Origin: Winogradskyella eckloniae
GTDB lineage: Bacteria > Bacteroidota > Bacteroidia > Flavobacteriales > Flavobacteriaceae
NCBI RefSeq assembly: GCF_013249045.1
Contig: NZ_JABRWP010000010.1
Coordinates: 1 to 64,000, forward strand
DNA: 64,000 nt
Direction: 5' to 3'
Numbering within the stretch: the first letter of the stretch is position 1; each line of letters begins with the position of its first letter. The notes beneath the pieces are model-generated. The model did not search any database, was not told the origin of the DNA, and worked only from the letters and a program-made list of their open reading frames with translations. Of the stretch, positions 37,330 through 47,457 are shown one piece after another. Position numbers and translations under genes: made by a program.

Positions 37330-37413
37330 GCTGAAGTGGTGGAATTGGTAGACACGTTGGACTTAAAATCCAATGTCCATTAGGACGTACGGGTTCAAGT
37401 CCCGTCTTCAGTA
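37330..37413 (+). tRNA. tRNA-Leu (TAA)
   Basis: Acceptor GCTGAAG/CTTCAGT, D-arm with GGAATTGGTAGACAC, anticodon stem TTGGA/TCCAA with loop CTTAAAA (anticodon TAA at 37364-37366), a long variable arm (TGTCCATTAGGACGT) typical of class II tRNAs, and T-arm ACGGG-TTCAAGT-CCCGT. Confidence 0.96.
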
Positions 37414-37416
37414 CTG

Positions 37417-37451
37417 AACCTCCTTTGTTTAACGACATTGGAGGTTTTTTT
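37417..37451 (+). terminator. Terminator after the tRNA unit
   Basis: Stem AACCTCC (37417-37423) and GGAGGTT (37440-37446), 16-base loop, followed by a T-run. Confidence 0.8.
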
Positions 37452-37751
37452 ATGCTTTTTTGTATGGTTTTTGATGGTCAATTGCTAATAAATCACATTT
37501 TATTTTAAGTGTATGATTCTGATTAAAACATTAGACGCTGTCCTGAATTAGCGTGTTTTTGAAAACCTAATGTCATTTATGTACAAATTTGAATTATGTA
37601 TTGTAGTGGCACTACAATCTTGCTCGTAAGTACTACAAAAAAGAGTTTGTCCTTTTATTTATCTAACTTAGTACCTTAACATTAAATTTCGGATATAGAT
37701 TTCTTCGTAATTTTATACTATTAAAATGTAGCCCTTAAGGTGTTCGTGGCC
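37452..37751 (+). promoter_or_regulatory. Intergenic region with perfect palindrome before the PUL regulator
   Basis: This ~300-bp stretch has no open frame that looks real. It holds one exact palindrome, ATTGTAGTGGCACTACAAT (37600-37618; 9-bp arms around one G). A matching half-site, GTACTACAA, follows at about 37629-37637. Being upstream of a regulator gene, the palindrome is a candidate operator. No full promoter consensus was found. Confidence 0.5.
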
Positions 37752-40556
37752 ATGCAGTATATTAAATATTTTTTATTCATAATTTTTGCATTATTCAGTG
37801 TAATTCTGAATTCGCAAGAATTTCCTCCTATTCAAGTTTTTGCTCCTAATGATTATGGAGCAGAAGATCAAAATTGGAAAATATCTCAATCAATGGATAA
37901 TTATATCTATGTGGCTAATAATAAAGGCTTATTAGAATATGATGGTGCCACATGGAATGTCTATGATTCGCCTAATAGTGGAATTTTAAGATCAGTTAGA
38001 GTAGTTGGTAATAAGATTTACACTGGAGGATACATGGATTTTGGGTATTGGACAAAAAATAATGAAGGTACAATGTTGTACACTTCCTTAAAACATGCTT
38101 TAACTACAAAAATTAAGGAGGATGAAGACTTTTGGAGTATAATTGATTTAGAAGGGTTTGTGTTGTTTCAATCCTTTGATAGGATATATGTTTATAATAC
38201 GGCAAATTCAAGTGTTTCCATTATTGAATCTGAAGCTAGGATTAATAAAATGTTTAAAGTAGGAGATGCTATTTATTTTCAGAAAACAGGCGTTGGTGTT
38301 TTTGAGATTATAAATGGTGTTCCAGAAATGATACTATCATCTGAGATTATTAATTCTAATGTATTGGTGAATATTTTTAAGGCAGATAATGGCTTATTGT
38401 TACAAACACAATCTAACGGTTTTTATACTTTTAATAATCATGAAATAGCGAAATGGGAGACACCTTCAAATAGTTTATTATCTACATTAAGTGTTTATAG
38501 TAGTATAAAACTTAAAAATGGAGGTTATATGATAGGTACTATTTCAAATGGTATCGTTCAATTAGATAAACATGGAAATGAACTCCTGAGAATTGACCAA
38601 AATTATGGCTTAAGTAATAACACTGTATTATCGATGTTAGAAGATAATTATGGTAACATATGGCTAGGGCTCGATAATGGTATTAACGTTATAAATATTA
38701 ACTCTCCATTTAGGGTTTATAAAGATAAGCAAGGAGAGTTGGGTACAGTTTACACGTCTGCAAAAGTAAATGAAGTGATCTATTTAGGTACTAATCACGG
38801 GTTGTTTTATAAGTTAATAGATTCAAAAGAGAAATTTAAATTTGTTGAAGGCACTGAGGGTCAAGTTTGGAATTTATCTGTAATTAATGACACGCTGTTT
38901 TGCGGACATGATAGTGGTACTTTTATTATAGAAGGGTTTTCAGCAAGCAAAGTTTCTAGTGAATTAGGAACATGGATTATTAAGGAAATTGATAGCGCTC
39001 CAAATTTATTGATACAAGGAAATTATCGTGGTTTAAATATTTTAGAAAAAATTAATAATCAATGGCGTCATAGGAATAAAATAGCAGGATTTAATATTTC
39101 TTCAAGATATATAGAATTTATTTCGTCTAATGAGCTATTGGTAAGTCATGAGCATAAAGGGGTTTATAAAATTAAAATAGATGATGCTTTTAGACGCATA
39201 ACAAACCTTAAGGAGCTGCCAGTAAATAAAGGTGTGAAATCCAGTATTGTGCGCTACAATGAAAAGGTGTTGTATGGTTTTAAAGAAGGGGTTTTTGAAT
39301 ATGATGATAAAAAAGAATTGTTCCAAAAAGATTCAGTTTTATCTTCAGTTTTTAGTGCAGATCACTATGTGTCTGGTAAACTAATAAGTGATGAAAAAGA
39401 AAATAAATTATGGGGATTTACACAGAATGAAATAGTTTGTATTTCTCCTGGTAATTTAACACATAAACCAAAAATTGATAAAATAGCCATTTCAAGTATG
39501 GCTCGGAAAACAAAATCTGCCTTTGAAAACGTATTAAATTTAGGGAACAATTACTATCTCATCGGAACTACTGAAGGATACTTAGTAATGGATTTAAACA
39601 AGTTTATTGATAAGGCCTTAGATATTAAGCTAAATACTGTGTTTTGTGGAAATTTACCAAACGCATTAGTGCCAATTGATACACATAAAACGGATGTTTT
39701 TAAAAATAAATCCAATAATATCAAATTTAATTATAGTGTAGCTAATTTTAATAAGTTCATAACCTCGAAATATCAATATAAGCTCACAGGGATTTATGAT
39801 GAATGGAGTGATTGGTCTGCAGAACCTGAAGTGTTTTTTAAGAACTTACCTCATGGTGATTATACGTTTGAAGCTAGAGCAAAGACAGGAGGCGAAGTTT
39901 CTAATACACGTATTACATATAGTTTTACTATAGAGAAGCCTTGGTATTTAAGGTCTATTGCTATAATTACTTATTTTTTACTCGCTTTGCTATTTATTTA
40001 TATCCTGTTTTATTTTAATAGAAAACATTATAAAAAAATTCAGAAAAAACTAATAGAAAAGAAGCAGCGACAGCTAGAAATAGAGCAATTAGAAAATCAA
40101 CGCCAATTAATTCAATTCAAAAATAAGAATCTACAGCTTGATATTGAAAATAAAAATAGAGAGTTAGGTATGGCAACAATGAATTTAGTAAAACGTAATG
40201 AGTTGCTTGGAAGTATTAAAAATGAGTTGTCAAAAAGCAAATCCTTAAACGAGGTTGGGAAAGTAATAAAAACAATAAACTCAAGTATCAATGATACGAG
40301 TGATTGGGCTTTGTTTGAAAAAGCATTTAATAATGTTGATAAAGATTTTATGCAACGGATAAAAGCACTTCATCCAACTATTACTCCAAACGATTTAAGA
40401 CTATGTGCATATTTGAGATTAAATCTGTCTTCAAAAGAAATTGCGCCACTACTAAATATATCTCATAAAAGTGTTGAGGTGAAGCGCTATCGTTTAAGAA
40501 AAAAGCTTGATTTAGATCACAAACAGAGTTTAACAAACTATATCATTGAACTGTAG
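37752..40556 (+). CDS. Membrane-spanning sensor with Y_Y_Y domain and LuxR-type HTH (PUL regulator)
   Basis: 934 residues from the ATG at 37752 (a GTG four codons upstream also fits). The order is: signal/anchor segment (YFLFIIFALFSVILNS); a periplasmic beta-propeller of two-component-regulator type with WLGLDNGINVI and similar blades (to about 655); a Y_Y_Y domain (about 657-731: YQYKLTGIYDEWSDWS); one membrane helix (about 735-757); a coiled coil; then a LuxR-like HTH (about 868-925: TITPNDLRLCAYLRLNLSSKEIAPLLNIS). No histidine kinase or receiver is present. The design resembles SusR-type regulators, which sense oligosaccharides in the periplasm and activate the neighbouring susCD genes directly. 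Confidence 0.9.
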   Translation: MQYIKYFLFIIFALFSVILNSQEFPPIQVFAPNDYGAEDQNWKISQSMDNYIYVANNKGLLEYDGATWNVYDSPNSGILRSVRVVGNKIYTGGYMDFGYWTKNNEGTMLYTSLKHALTTKIKEDEDFWSIIDLEGFVLFQSFDRIYVYNTANSSVSIIESEARINKMFKVGDAIYFQKTGVGVFEIINGVPEMILSSEIINSNVLVNIFKADNGLLLQTQSNGFYTFNNHEIAKWETPSNSLLSTLSVYSSIKLKNGGYMIGTISNGIVQLDKHGNELLRIDQNYGLSNNTVLSMLEDNYGNIWLGLDNGINVININSPFRVYKDKQGELGTVYTSAKVNEVIYLGTNHGLFYKLIDSKEKFKFVEGTEGQVWNLSVINDTLFCGHDSGTFIIEGFSASKVSSELGTWIIKEIDSAPNLLIQGNYRGLNILEKINNQWRHRNKIAGFNISSRYIEFISSNELLVSHEHKGVYKIKIDDAFRRITNLKELPVNKGVKSSIVRYNEKVLYGFKEGVFEYDDKKELFQKDSVLSSVFSADHYVSGKLISDEKENKLWGFTQNEIVCISPGNLTHKPKIDKIAISSMARKTKSAFENVLNLGNNYYLIGTTEGYLVMDLNKFIDKALDIKLNTVFCGNLPNALVPIDTHKTDVFKNKSNNIKFNYSVANFNKFITSKYQYKLTGIYDEWSDWSAEPEVFFKNLPHGDYTFEARAKTGGEVSNTRITYSFTIEKPWYLRSIAIITYFLLALLFIYILFYFNRKHYKKIQKKLIEKKQRQLEIEQLENQRQLIQFKNKNLQLDIENKNRELGMATMNLVKRNELLGSIKNELSKSKSLNEVGKVIKTINSSINDTSDWALFEKAFNNVDKDFMQRIKALHPTITPNDLRLCAYLRLNLSSKEIAPLLNISHKSVEVKRYRLRKKLDLDHKQSLTNYIIEL

Positions 40557-40558
40557 AG

Positions 40559-40599
40559 CCTATACATCTGCAAAAAACACCTATACATTACCTATACAT
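40559..40599 (+). promoter_or_regulatory. Three helically phased CCTATACAT direct repeats (candidate operator)
   Basis: CCTATACAT occurs exactly three times, at 40559-40567, 40580-40588 and 40591-40599, with periods of 21 and 11 bp, close to two and one turns of DNA. A reverse half-site TGTATAG lies at 40739-40745, closer to susC. The array starts three bases after the stop codon of the sensor-regulator gene and about 205 bp before susC. The 248-bp gap also has a 7-bp leader inverted repeat, TGCAATG/CATTGCA (40763-40769 and 40780-40786). Confidence 0.6.
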
Positions 40600-40804
40600 T
40601 TCTATTATTTTTGACTTTTTGAAATGTAATTGTTAATTATTGTTAAAACCTTAATAATTGTAAGAAATCTATAATTTAAGGGTGTTTCTGTTGTGGTATT
40701 GTTATTTTTTACTGAATTAATTTATTATGTATGTTTTTTGTATAGTATTATTTTGAGAATTTTGCAATGATATGTTCTACATTGCAGTAACTAAATAATA
40801 AACT

Positions 40805-43800
40805 ATGAAAATAAAACTCTTTACGCTCATATCCTTCATTTTTACAATGGCAGTATTTGGGCAAAATGTAAATGTTACTGGGACTATTATAGAAGCATCC
40901 TCAGGGCAACCTTTACCTGGTGTTAACGTAGTCGTTAAGAATACATCGAAAGGAGCATCCACAAACTTTGATGGTGAGTTTACTTTAAATGATGTGCCGT
41001 TAAATTCTGTGGTGGTTATTTCTTATCTAGGATTTGTAACTCAGGAAATCACTATATTAAATAGTGATCCTTTAAAAATTTCATTAGTAGAAGATACTGA
41101 ATCTTTAAATGAAGTTGTAGTCATTGGTTATGGTACTCAAAAGAAAAAAGAAGTAACAGGTGCGGTGTCCGTTGTTAGTTCGGAAACACTAGAAGAGTTA
41201 CAACCCGTTAAAGTTGAACAAGCTTTGCAAGGAACAGTTTCTGGTGTAAATGTAACCTCGCAATCTGGAGCACCAGGTGCTGGATTGGATATTAGAATTA
41301 GAGGTATATCTACTAATGGAACTAATGGACCATTAGTAATAATAGATGGTTATCAAGGAGATTTAAGTATTCTTAATCCAAATGATATCGATACTATAAC
41401 GGTTTTAAAGGATGCGCAAGCTGCTATCTATGGTACTATTGGAGCCAATGGAGTTGTTCTTATTACCACAAAAAGTGGTAAGAAAGGAGGGAAAGTTAAA
41501 GTTTCATATAATACATATGTAGGCCTGCAAGAAACTTCAAGAAAACTACCATTATTAAATGCTACAGAATATGCATTGTTGCTCAATGAAAGTTATGCTA
41601 ATGGAGGTCAAGCTCTACCATATACTAATGTATCTAATTTAGGAGCAGGAACGGATTGGCAAGATGAAGTATTTAATGAGTCTGTTCCAATCAATAGTCA
41701 CGACTTCAGTATTTCGGGTGGTTCTGATAAAATTGCATATTCCTTAAGTGGTTCTCATCTCTATCAACAGGGAATTATTGCTCCAAAGAAATCAGATTTT
41801 AGAAGAAATACAGCAAGGGCGTCTATTCGCGCTGATCTGTCCGATAAATTTAAAGTAAGTACAAACATTATTTATACGTATTTAGATCGAGATTCTGTAA
41901 ATGATTTTGGTTTAGGTTCGGTTTTATTTAATGCATTAAATACACCATCTACTTTATCTGCATATGATGAAAACGGAGATTTTACTTTGGTGCCAAGTGT
42001 TGCAGGTTTAGGTATAGAAATTATAAATCCACTAGCTCAAATAGCAAACACATTTAATGATTATGATTTGAGAAAATTGAATGGAACAGTTTCTTTAGAT
42101 TATCAAATACTAGAAAAACTTAATATTACAGGACGTATTGGTTTCAATACCACAAATAGCGAAAGTAAATCATTTTCAAAGATTGTGGATTATGGAGGAA
42201 AAGTTTTTGATGTAAACAGAAGTAGTGTTGCCCAAAATTCTATTAATGATAATGATTATTCATTGGATCTGTATGCAACTTATAAAAATACTTTTTTAGA
42301 AGATCATAATGTAACTCTTACAGGAGGAACGACGGTTTTTAAGACTTTTGGAAATGGGTTATTTGCAACAGGTTATGATGTACCTAATAATTCGTGGGAG
42401 TTTGCGGATATTTCATTGGCATTAGGAACAGGAGGCGATGGTGTTAGAGATGTAGGTTCTTATTCTTACGATGAAAGAAGATTATCTTTTTTCACAAGGT
42501 TGCAATACGATTATAAAGGGAAATATTTATTTTCTGCAATGTTACGTAGAGATTCTTCAACAAAATTTGGTCCTGAAAATAGGGTAGCTTATTTCCCTTC
42601 TGTAACGGCAGGTTGGATTATTTCAGATGAAGAATTTTTTAATGATTCAGGTGTTTTTAACTTATTAAAGTTGAGAGCAAGTTATGGTATATTAGGAAAT
42701 GATCAAATTCCAAATAACGGATATGTTGGTCAACTGAGTGGTGAGGCAACATATATTTTTGATAATTCATTAGTCAACGGAACTGCAATTGGTCAATTGC
42801 CAAATTCTGAGTTGCAATGGGAAGAAGCAAAAAAATTAGATATAGGTTTAGATATTCGTCTGTTGGATAATAAGCTAGATATTACAACTGATTATTTTAT
42901 TAATAAAAGAGATAATCTATTAATATCAAACATTCCTGTTTCCGGAATTACAGGTGTATTTGCACCTGGTAGTTCTGCTCCAACAGTAAATGCTGGTGGT
43001 GTAGAAAATAGAGGTTTTGAATTTGCTGTAAATTATAAAGATAATATATCAGATAATTTTAAAATATCGGCAAGTTATAATATTACTACTTTAAAAAATG
43101 AAGTAACCGAAGTAAACAACAGCACTGGCTTTGTTGAAGGAGGAACATTTGGTGTGGGTCAACCAGCCATTTCAAGAATGGAAACGGGTCAACCTCTAGG
43201 TTACTTTTATGGATATAAGACTGATGGGATTTTTCAAAATCAAGCTGAGGTAAGTGCGCACCCTTCACAAATTGATTTAGGTGCAGAAGCATCGCCAGGA
43301 GATATAAGATTCGTTGATGTTAATAATGATGGGGAAATAAATGCAGATGATAGAACAAATCTTGGTGATCCCATTCCAGATGTTACTATGGGACTTAATC
43401 TTACTTTAAATTTCAAAAATATTGATTTTACAGCGTATGCATTTGCTTCAATCGGTAACGATATGGTTAGAAATTATGAAAGAACGTTAACGGATGTAAA
43501 TAGATTAAACTACGTTTTAGATAGATGGACAGGTGAAGGAACTAGTAATTCAGTGCCAAGGCTAACTACAGCGTCTACATCTAATAATGTATTTTCAGAT
43601 TACTTTGTAGAAGATGCCTCTTATTTAAGAATTCAAAATGTTCAAATAGGTTATTCTATACCTAATGATGTTGTTGAAAAAATAGGAGTAGATAAAGTTA
43701 GAATTTATGTAGGAGTTAACAACTTGTACACATTTACAAAATATAGAGGTTATGATCCTGGTGCTACAAGTGGAGCACCTATTGGTGGAGGTATTGATTT

Positions 43801-43855
43801 TGGTTTTTACCCAATTCCAAGAACGTATTTATGTGGTCTTAATCTAAACTTTTAA
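40805..43855 (+). CDS. susC: SusC/RagA-family TonB-dependent receptor
   Basis: 1016 residues. A signal peptide ends at FTMAVFGQ (about residue 19). A carboxypeptidase-regulatory-like domain (about 22-105: VNVTGTIIEASSGQPLPGVNVVVKNTSKG), then the TonB-box region and plug with SLNEVVVIGYGTQKKKEVTGAVSVV and IRGISTNGTNGPLVIIDG. A 22-strand barrel ends in the usual aromatic strand (LCGLNLNF). It imports large oligosaccharides through the outer membrane, powered by TonB, with the SusD lipoprotein as lid. SusD starts six bases downstream. Judging from the hydrolases in the locus the cargo is a beta-1,3-glucan. Confidence 0.96.
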   Translation: MKIKLFTLISFIFTMAVFGQNVNVTGTIIEASSGQPLPGVNVVVKNTSKGASTNFDGEFTLNDVPLNSVVVISYLGFVTQEITILNSDPLKISLVEDTESLNEVVVIGYGTQKKKEVTGAVSVVSSETLEELQPVKVEQALQGTVSGVNVTSQSGAPGAGLDIRIRGISTNGTNGPLVIIDGYQGDLSILNPNDIDTITVLKDAQAAIYGTIGANGVVLITTKSGKKGGKVKVSYNTYVGLQETSRKLPLLNATEYALLLNESYANGGQALPYTNVSNLGAGTDWQDEVFNESVPINSHDFSISGGSDKIAYSLSGSHLYQQGIIAPKKSDFRRNTARASIRADLSDKFKVSTNIIYTYLDRDSVNDFGLGSVLFNALNTPSTLSAYDENGDFTLVPSVAGLGIEIINPLAQIANTFNDYDLRKLNGTVSLDYQILEKLNITGRIGFNTTNSESKSFSKIVDYGGKVFDVNRSSVAQNSINDNDYSLDLYATYKNTFLEDHNVTLTGGTTVFKTFGNGLFATGYDVPNNSWEFADISLALGTGGDGVRDVGSYSYDERRLSFFTRLQYDYKGKYLFSAMLRRDSSTKFGPENRVAYFPSVTAGWIISDEEFFNDSGVFNLLKLRASYGILGNDQIPNNGYVGQLSGEATYIFDNSLVNGTAIGQLPNSELQWEEAKKLDIGLDIRLLDNKLDITTDYFINKRDNLLISNIPVSGITGVFAPGSSAPTVNAGGVENRGFEFAVNYKDNISDNFKISASYNITTLKNEVTEVNNSTGFVEGGTFGVGQPAISRMETGQPLGYFYGYKTDGIFQNQAEVSAHPSQIDLGAEASPGDIRFVDVNNDGEINADDRTNLGDPIPDVTMGLNLTLNFKNIDFTAYAFASIGNDMVRNYERTLTDVNRLNYVLDRWTGEGTSNSVPRLTTASTSNNVFSDYFVEDASYLRIQNVQIGYSIPNDVVEKIGVDKVRIYVGVNNLYTFTKYRGYDPGATSGAPIGGGIDFGFYPIPRTYLCGLNLNF

Positions 43856-43861
43856 AAAAAC

Positions 43862-45340
43862 ATGAAAATGAAAAATAATAGTATAAAAAAGGTACTTGCC
43901 TTATTGATAGCTTTAGTTTGCTACCCATCTTGTACCGATGATTTCGTTGACAGAGATCCCGTATATTCTATAGATTCAGAAAATTATTTTAATTCTGAAG
44001 ATGATTATTATAATGCATTAATTGCAACATATGATTTACTGCAGTCAACCTACGTAAATGTTATGTTAGGTGAGATAGCTTCAGATAACACGTTGTGTGG
44101 AGGAGAAAGTGCGACTGATGTAATAGGTTTTCAGCAAATTGATGACATGATACATACGTCTGTAAATAGTAATTTAAGAGATATTTGGAACTGGATGTTT
44201 GCAGGTGTTAATAGAGCAAATTATTTATTGGAATTTCAAAATAAAATAGATTTTGAAGGAAAAGAAATAATATTAGCAGAAGCTAAATTTTTAAGAGCAT
44301 ATTATAATTTCGAACTTGTAAAGTGGTTTGGAGGTATTCCATTGAAAGTAGATCAAAGATTCGGTTTAGGTGACGAAACAACTATTCCGAGATCGTCCGT
44401 ATCAGAGGTTTATGCTTTAATTGAGTCAGACTTAGAATACGCAATAGCTAATTTGTCTTATACAGCACCTCAAATTGGTAGAGTTACTAAAGGTGCAGCA
44501 GAAGCATTATTAGGTAAAGCGTATTTATATCAAGACAAATTTGCAGAAGCAGCTACAGTTTTAGACAATTTAATTATAAATGGACCATACGATTTGGTTT
44601 CTGATTATGATACGATTTTTGAAAACGCAGGAGAAAATGGAATCGAATCTGTTTTTGAAGTTCAATATACAGATGTTGAAGGTGCAGGTTTTGGATGTCT
44701 ACAATGTAGTGAAGGAAATGTAGCTGTTGGTTTTAACGGAATTAGAAATTACAACGGACCAATGTTTGATTCCGGATTTAGTTTTAATGTTCCAACGCAA
44801 GACGTTGTAGATGAGTTTGAAGATGGTGATTTACGTAAAGATGTTGCAATTTTAGATATTAATGATTGGGCAGCAGATACAGGAGCTACATTTGGAACTG
44901 GTTTTGAGCATACAGGGTATTATAACAGAAAATATATTGCTAGACAAGGTGATTTAAATACAGGTGATCAAAACTTAACAAATCCTAACAACTATAGAGC
45001 TATTAGATATGCTGATGTATTATTAATGGCTGCTGAAGCTTTTAATAGAGGAGGAATAGATGATGCTAAAGCGCAGCTTTATTTAAATAGAGTAAGAAAT
45101 AGAGCATTTGGAAATACTGATAATGAAGTTAGTGCTTTAGGAGCAACACTTACTGAAGCTATATATCACGAAAGAAGAGTAGAGTTAGTTGGTGAAGGAC
45201 ATCGCTTTTTCGATTTAGTGAGAACTGATAGAGGATCAGAAATTGATGGATTTTCTTCAAATAAAAATGAATTATTCCCAATACCAATTGAAGAAATTCA
45301 ATTCTCTAATGGTAATTGGAATCAAAATCCTGGATATTAA
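43862..45340 (+). CDS. susD: SusD/RagB-family lipoprotein
   Basis: 492 residues. A lipoprotein signal ends in YPSC (Cys24; Cys20 is an alternative). The SusD fold follows: an N-terminal TPR-like part with YFNSEDDYYNALIATYDLLQ, the LAEAKFLRAYYNFELVKWFGGIPL segment typical of the family, and the C-terminal HERRVELVGEGHRFFDLVR. It caps SusC at the cell surface and binds the polysaccharide. It lies directly between susC and the PKD lipoprotein in the same operon. Confidence 0.95.
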   Translation: MKMKNNSIKKVLALLIALVCYPSCTDDFVDRDPVYSIDSENYFNSEDDYYNALIATYDLLQSTYVNVMLGEIASDNTLCGGESATDVIGFQQIDDMIHTSVNSNLRDIWNWMFAGVNRANYLLEFQNKIDFEGKEIILAEAKFLRAYYNFELVKWFGGIPLKVDQRFGLGDETTIPRSSVSEVYALIESDLEYAIANLSYTAPQIGRVTKGAAEALLGKAYLYQDKFAEAATVLDNLIINGPYDLVSDYDTIFENAGENGIESVFEVQYTDVEGAGFGCLQCSEGNVAVGFNGIRNYNGPMFDSGFSFNVPTQDVVDEFEDGDLRKDVAILDINDWAADTGATFGTGFEHTGYYNRKYIARQGDLNTGDQNLTNPNNYRAIRYADVLLMAAEAFNRGGIDDAKAQLYLNRVRNRAFGNTDNEVSALGATLTEAIYHERRVELVGEGHRFFDLVRTDRGSEIDGFSSNKNELFPIPIEEIQFSNGNWNQNPGY

Positions 45341-45352
45341 AAAAAAACAAGC

Positions 45353-47452
45353 ATGAAAATACTAAAACACACATTAAGATTTTGTCTTTTAGTTATAGTC
45401 TTTTACGGCTGTACTAAAGAAGATGATAATACAGATTTTGTAGATGCAATAGAAGCACCAATTAATATTTCTGCAAATGTTACTATAACTCAAGATAATT
45501 CAGGTTTAGTGACATTAACTCCTCTTGGAGAGGGCGTAACAAATTTTGTGATTGACTTAGGTGATGGCTCAGAATTGTCTGATGCAATTACACCAGGTTC
45601 TAGTTTAGACCATACATATGAGGAAGGAAGTTATGACGTATTAATTACAGCGTATGGGTTAAATGATTTGTCTACCACGATTTCACAGACAATAGTGGTT
45701 TCGTTTCAAGCACCTCAAAATTTGGTGGTTACTATTGAAAATGATGGAACTTTATCCAAAACGGTTAACGTAACGGCTTCTGCAGATTTTGCAATGTACT
45801 ATGAGGTTTCTTTTGGAGAAGACCCAACTGTGGATCCAACAACTGTAAATATTGGCGAAACAATATCATTTACCTATCAAGAAGCAGGTATTTATACCAT
45901 ATTTGTTGAGGCAATGGGAGGCGCAATTGCTACTACAAGTTATTCAGAAGAATTTGAAGTTACAGCAATTTTGCAGCCTTTAGCATCTGCAGATATTCCG
46001 CCAGCTAGAGCAAGTGCGGATGTTATTTCTATTTTTAGTTCTTCATATACAGATGTAGAAGGCTCGGATTTTTTCCCAGATTGGGGTCAAGGAGGATGTT
46101 GTGGTAGCGGATGGTCGTTATTCGATTTAGAAGGTGATGAAATGTTACAATACAGTAATCTAAGTTATCAAGGAAATCAGATAGGTGAAGCCATTGATGT
46201 TTCTCAAATGGAATATTTACACTTAGATGTTTGGACAGCAGATGTTTTGCAAACAATAGAAGTTTCTTTAATAAGTGTTTCTAACGGAGAGCGTCCGGTT
46301 GTAGTAGATTTAACGCCTAACGAATGGACAACTATTGATATTCCTATTTCAGATTTTACAAGTCAAACAGGTTTTACAGTTAACGATATACATCAATTAA
46401 AGTATGTTGGAACTCCTTTTGGTGATGGAGGAACTGCATTTATTGATAATATCTATTTTTATCGTGCAGCAACAGAAGAAGTATCAATTGCAGGAACTTG
46501 GAGAATGTCTTCTGAAGGCGGTTCATTAGGTGTTGGTCCTAGCGTTGGAGACACAAGTTGGTTTGCATGTGATGATAGCTGTGTAGCTGAAAGATCATGT
46601 TATTTTGATGATGCTTATGTGTTTGGTGCAGATGGTTCATTTGCAAACGTATTAGGAACTGAAACTTGGATTGAGCCATGGCAAGGCGGTTCTGATTCAT
46701 GTGGAGTTCCTGTAGCACCTCATGATGGGTCAGCTGCAGCAACTTATACTTTTGATGCTGTTTCTGGTTCACTTACTGTTTCTGGTATTGGAGCATATAT
46801 TGGTCTTCCAAAAGCGAATAACGAAGGTGAGTTACCAAACGTGGCTGTGCCTAATTCTATTACATATACTGCAACGCTTTCTGATAATAACAATACTATG
46901 GATGTTTATATTGAGTCTGGAGCAGGCGTATTTTGGCAATATAGATTGGTCAAGGATACATCAGTGGTTAGTTCACCAATTGAAGGTTCATGGCAAATGT
47001 CTTCAGAGAGTGGATCTTTAGGCGTTGGTCCTAGTGTTGGAGATACAAGTTGGTTTGCATGTGATGATAGCTGTGTAGCAGATAGATCATGTTATTTTGA
47101 CGATACTTATGTATTTGGTGCAAATAATTCTTTTGCAAATGTTCTTGGTACTGAAACGTGGATTGAACCTTGGCAAGGCGGAAGTGACGCTTGTGGTGCT
47201 CCAGTTGCGCCGCACGATGGTAGTGCAGCTGCAACATACGTTTATGACGAGGCAGCTGGAACGCTAACTATTAATGGAACAGGAGCTTATATTGGTTTGC
47301 CCAAAGCAAACAACCAAGGTGAATTACCTAATGTAGCGGTTCCTGAGTCTATCGTTTATAACGTTACGCTTTCTGATAATAATAGTACAATGGATGTATA
47401 TATTGAGTCAGGAGCAGGTGTATTTTGGCAATATAAGCTTACTAAAATTTAA
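45353..47452 (+). CDS. Surface PKD lipoprotein with duplicated C-terminal module (probable glycan-binding protein)
   Basis: 699 residues; lipobox VFYGC with Cys20. The N-terminal ~200 residues form two PKD-like beta-sandwiches (FVIDLGDGSELSDAI, YTIFVEAMGG). A middle region (about 215-375) resembles a CBM-like jelly roll (FDLEGDEMLQYSNLSYQG, FIDNIYFYRA). Then come two tandem copies of a ~152-residue module (about 378-533 and 541-699), 84% identical by my count (25 differences). Each has GSLGVGPSVGDTSWFACDDS, YVFGA, TWIEPWQGG, AYIGLPKANN and VFWQY. The module contains four Cys in each copy, perhaps two disulfides. Position directly after susCD fits a surface glycan-binding protein (SusE/F-like role). 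Confidence 0.8.
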   Translation: MKILKHTLRFCLLVIVFYGCTKEDDNTDFVDAIEAPINISANVTITQDNSGLVTLTPLGEGVTNFVIDLGDGSELSDAITPGSSLDHTYEEGSYDVLITAYGLNDLSTTISQTIVVSFQAPQNLVVTIENDGTLSKTVNVTASADFAMYYEVSFGEDPTVDPTTVNIGETISFTYQEAGIYTIFVEAMGGAIATTSYSEEFEVTAILQPLASADIPPARASADVISIFSSSYTDVEGSDFFPDWGQGGCCGSGWSLFDLEGDEMLQYSNLSYQGNQIGEAIDVSQMEYLHLDVWTADVLQTIEVSLISVSNGERPVVVDLTPNEWTTIDIPISDFTSQTGFTVNDIHQLKYVGTPFGDGGTAFIDNIYFYRAATEEVSIAGTWRMSSEGGSLGVGPSVGDTSWFACDDSCVAERSCYFDDAYVFGADGSFANVLGTETWIEPWQGGSDSCGVPVAPHDGSAAATYTFDAVSGSLTVSGIGAYIGLPKANNEGELPNVAVPNSITYTATLSDNNNTMDVYIESGAGVFWQYRLVKDTSVVSSPIEGSWQMSSESGSLGVGPSVGDTSWFACDDSCVADRSCYFDDTYVFGANNSFANVLGTETWIEPWQGGSDACGAPVAPHDGSAAATYVYDEAAGTLTINGTGAYIGLPKANNQGELPNVAVPESIVYNVTLSDNNSTMDVYIESGAGVFWQYKLTKI

Positions 47453-47457
47453 AAAAA

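Noticed and set aside
46035..47237. His/Gln/Leu-rich open frames on both strands over the duplicated module
   Set aside because: They are shadows of the duplicated coding segment; similarity between them merely mirrors the duplication.
46484..47452. The duplicated module as an assembly artefact
   Set aside because: The copies differ at 25 of 152 residues and at many silent sites, so they are true, diverged repeats.
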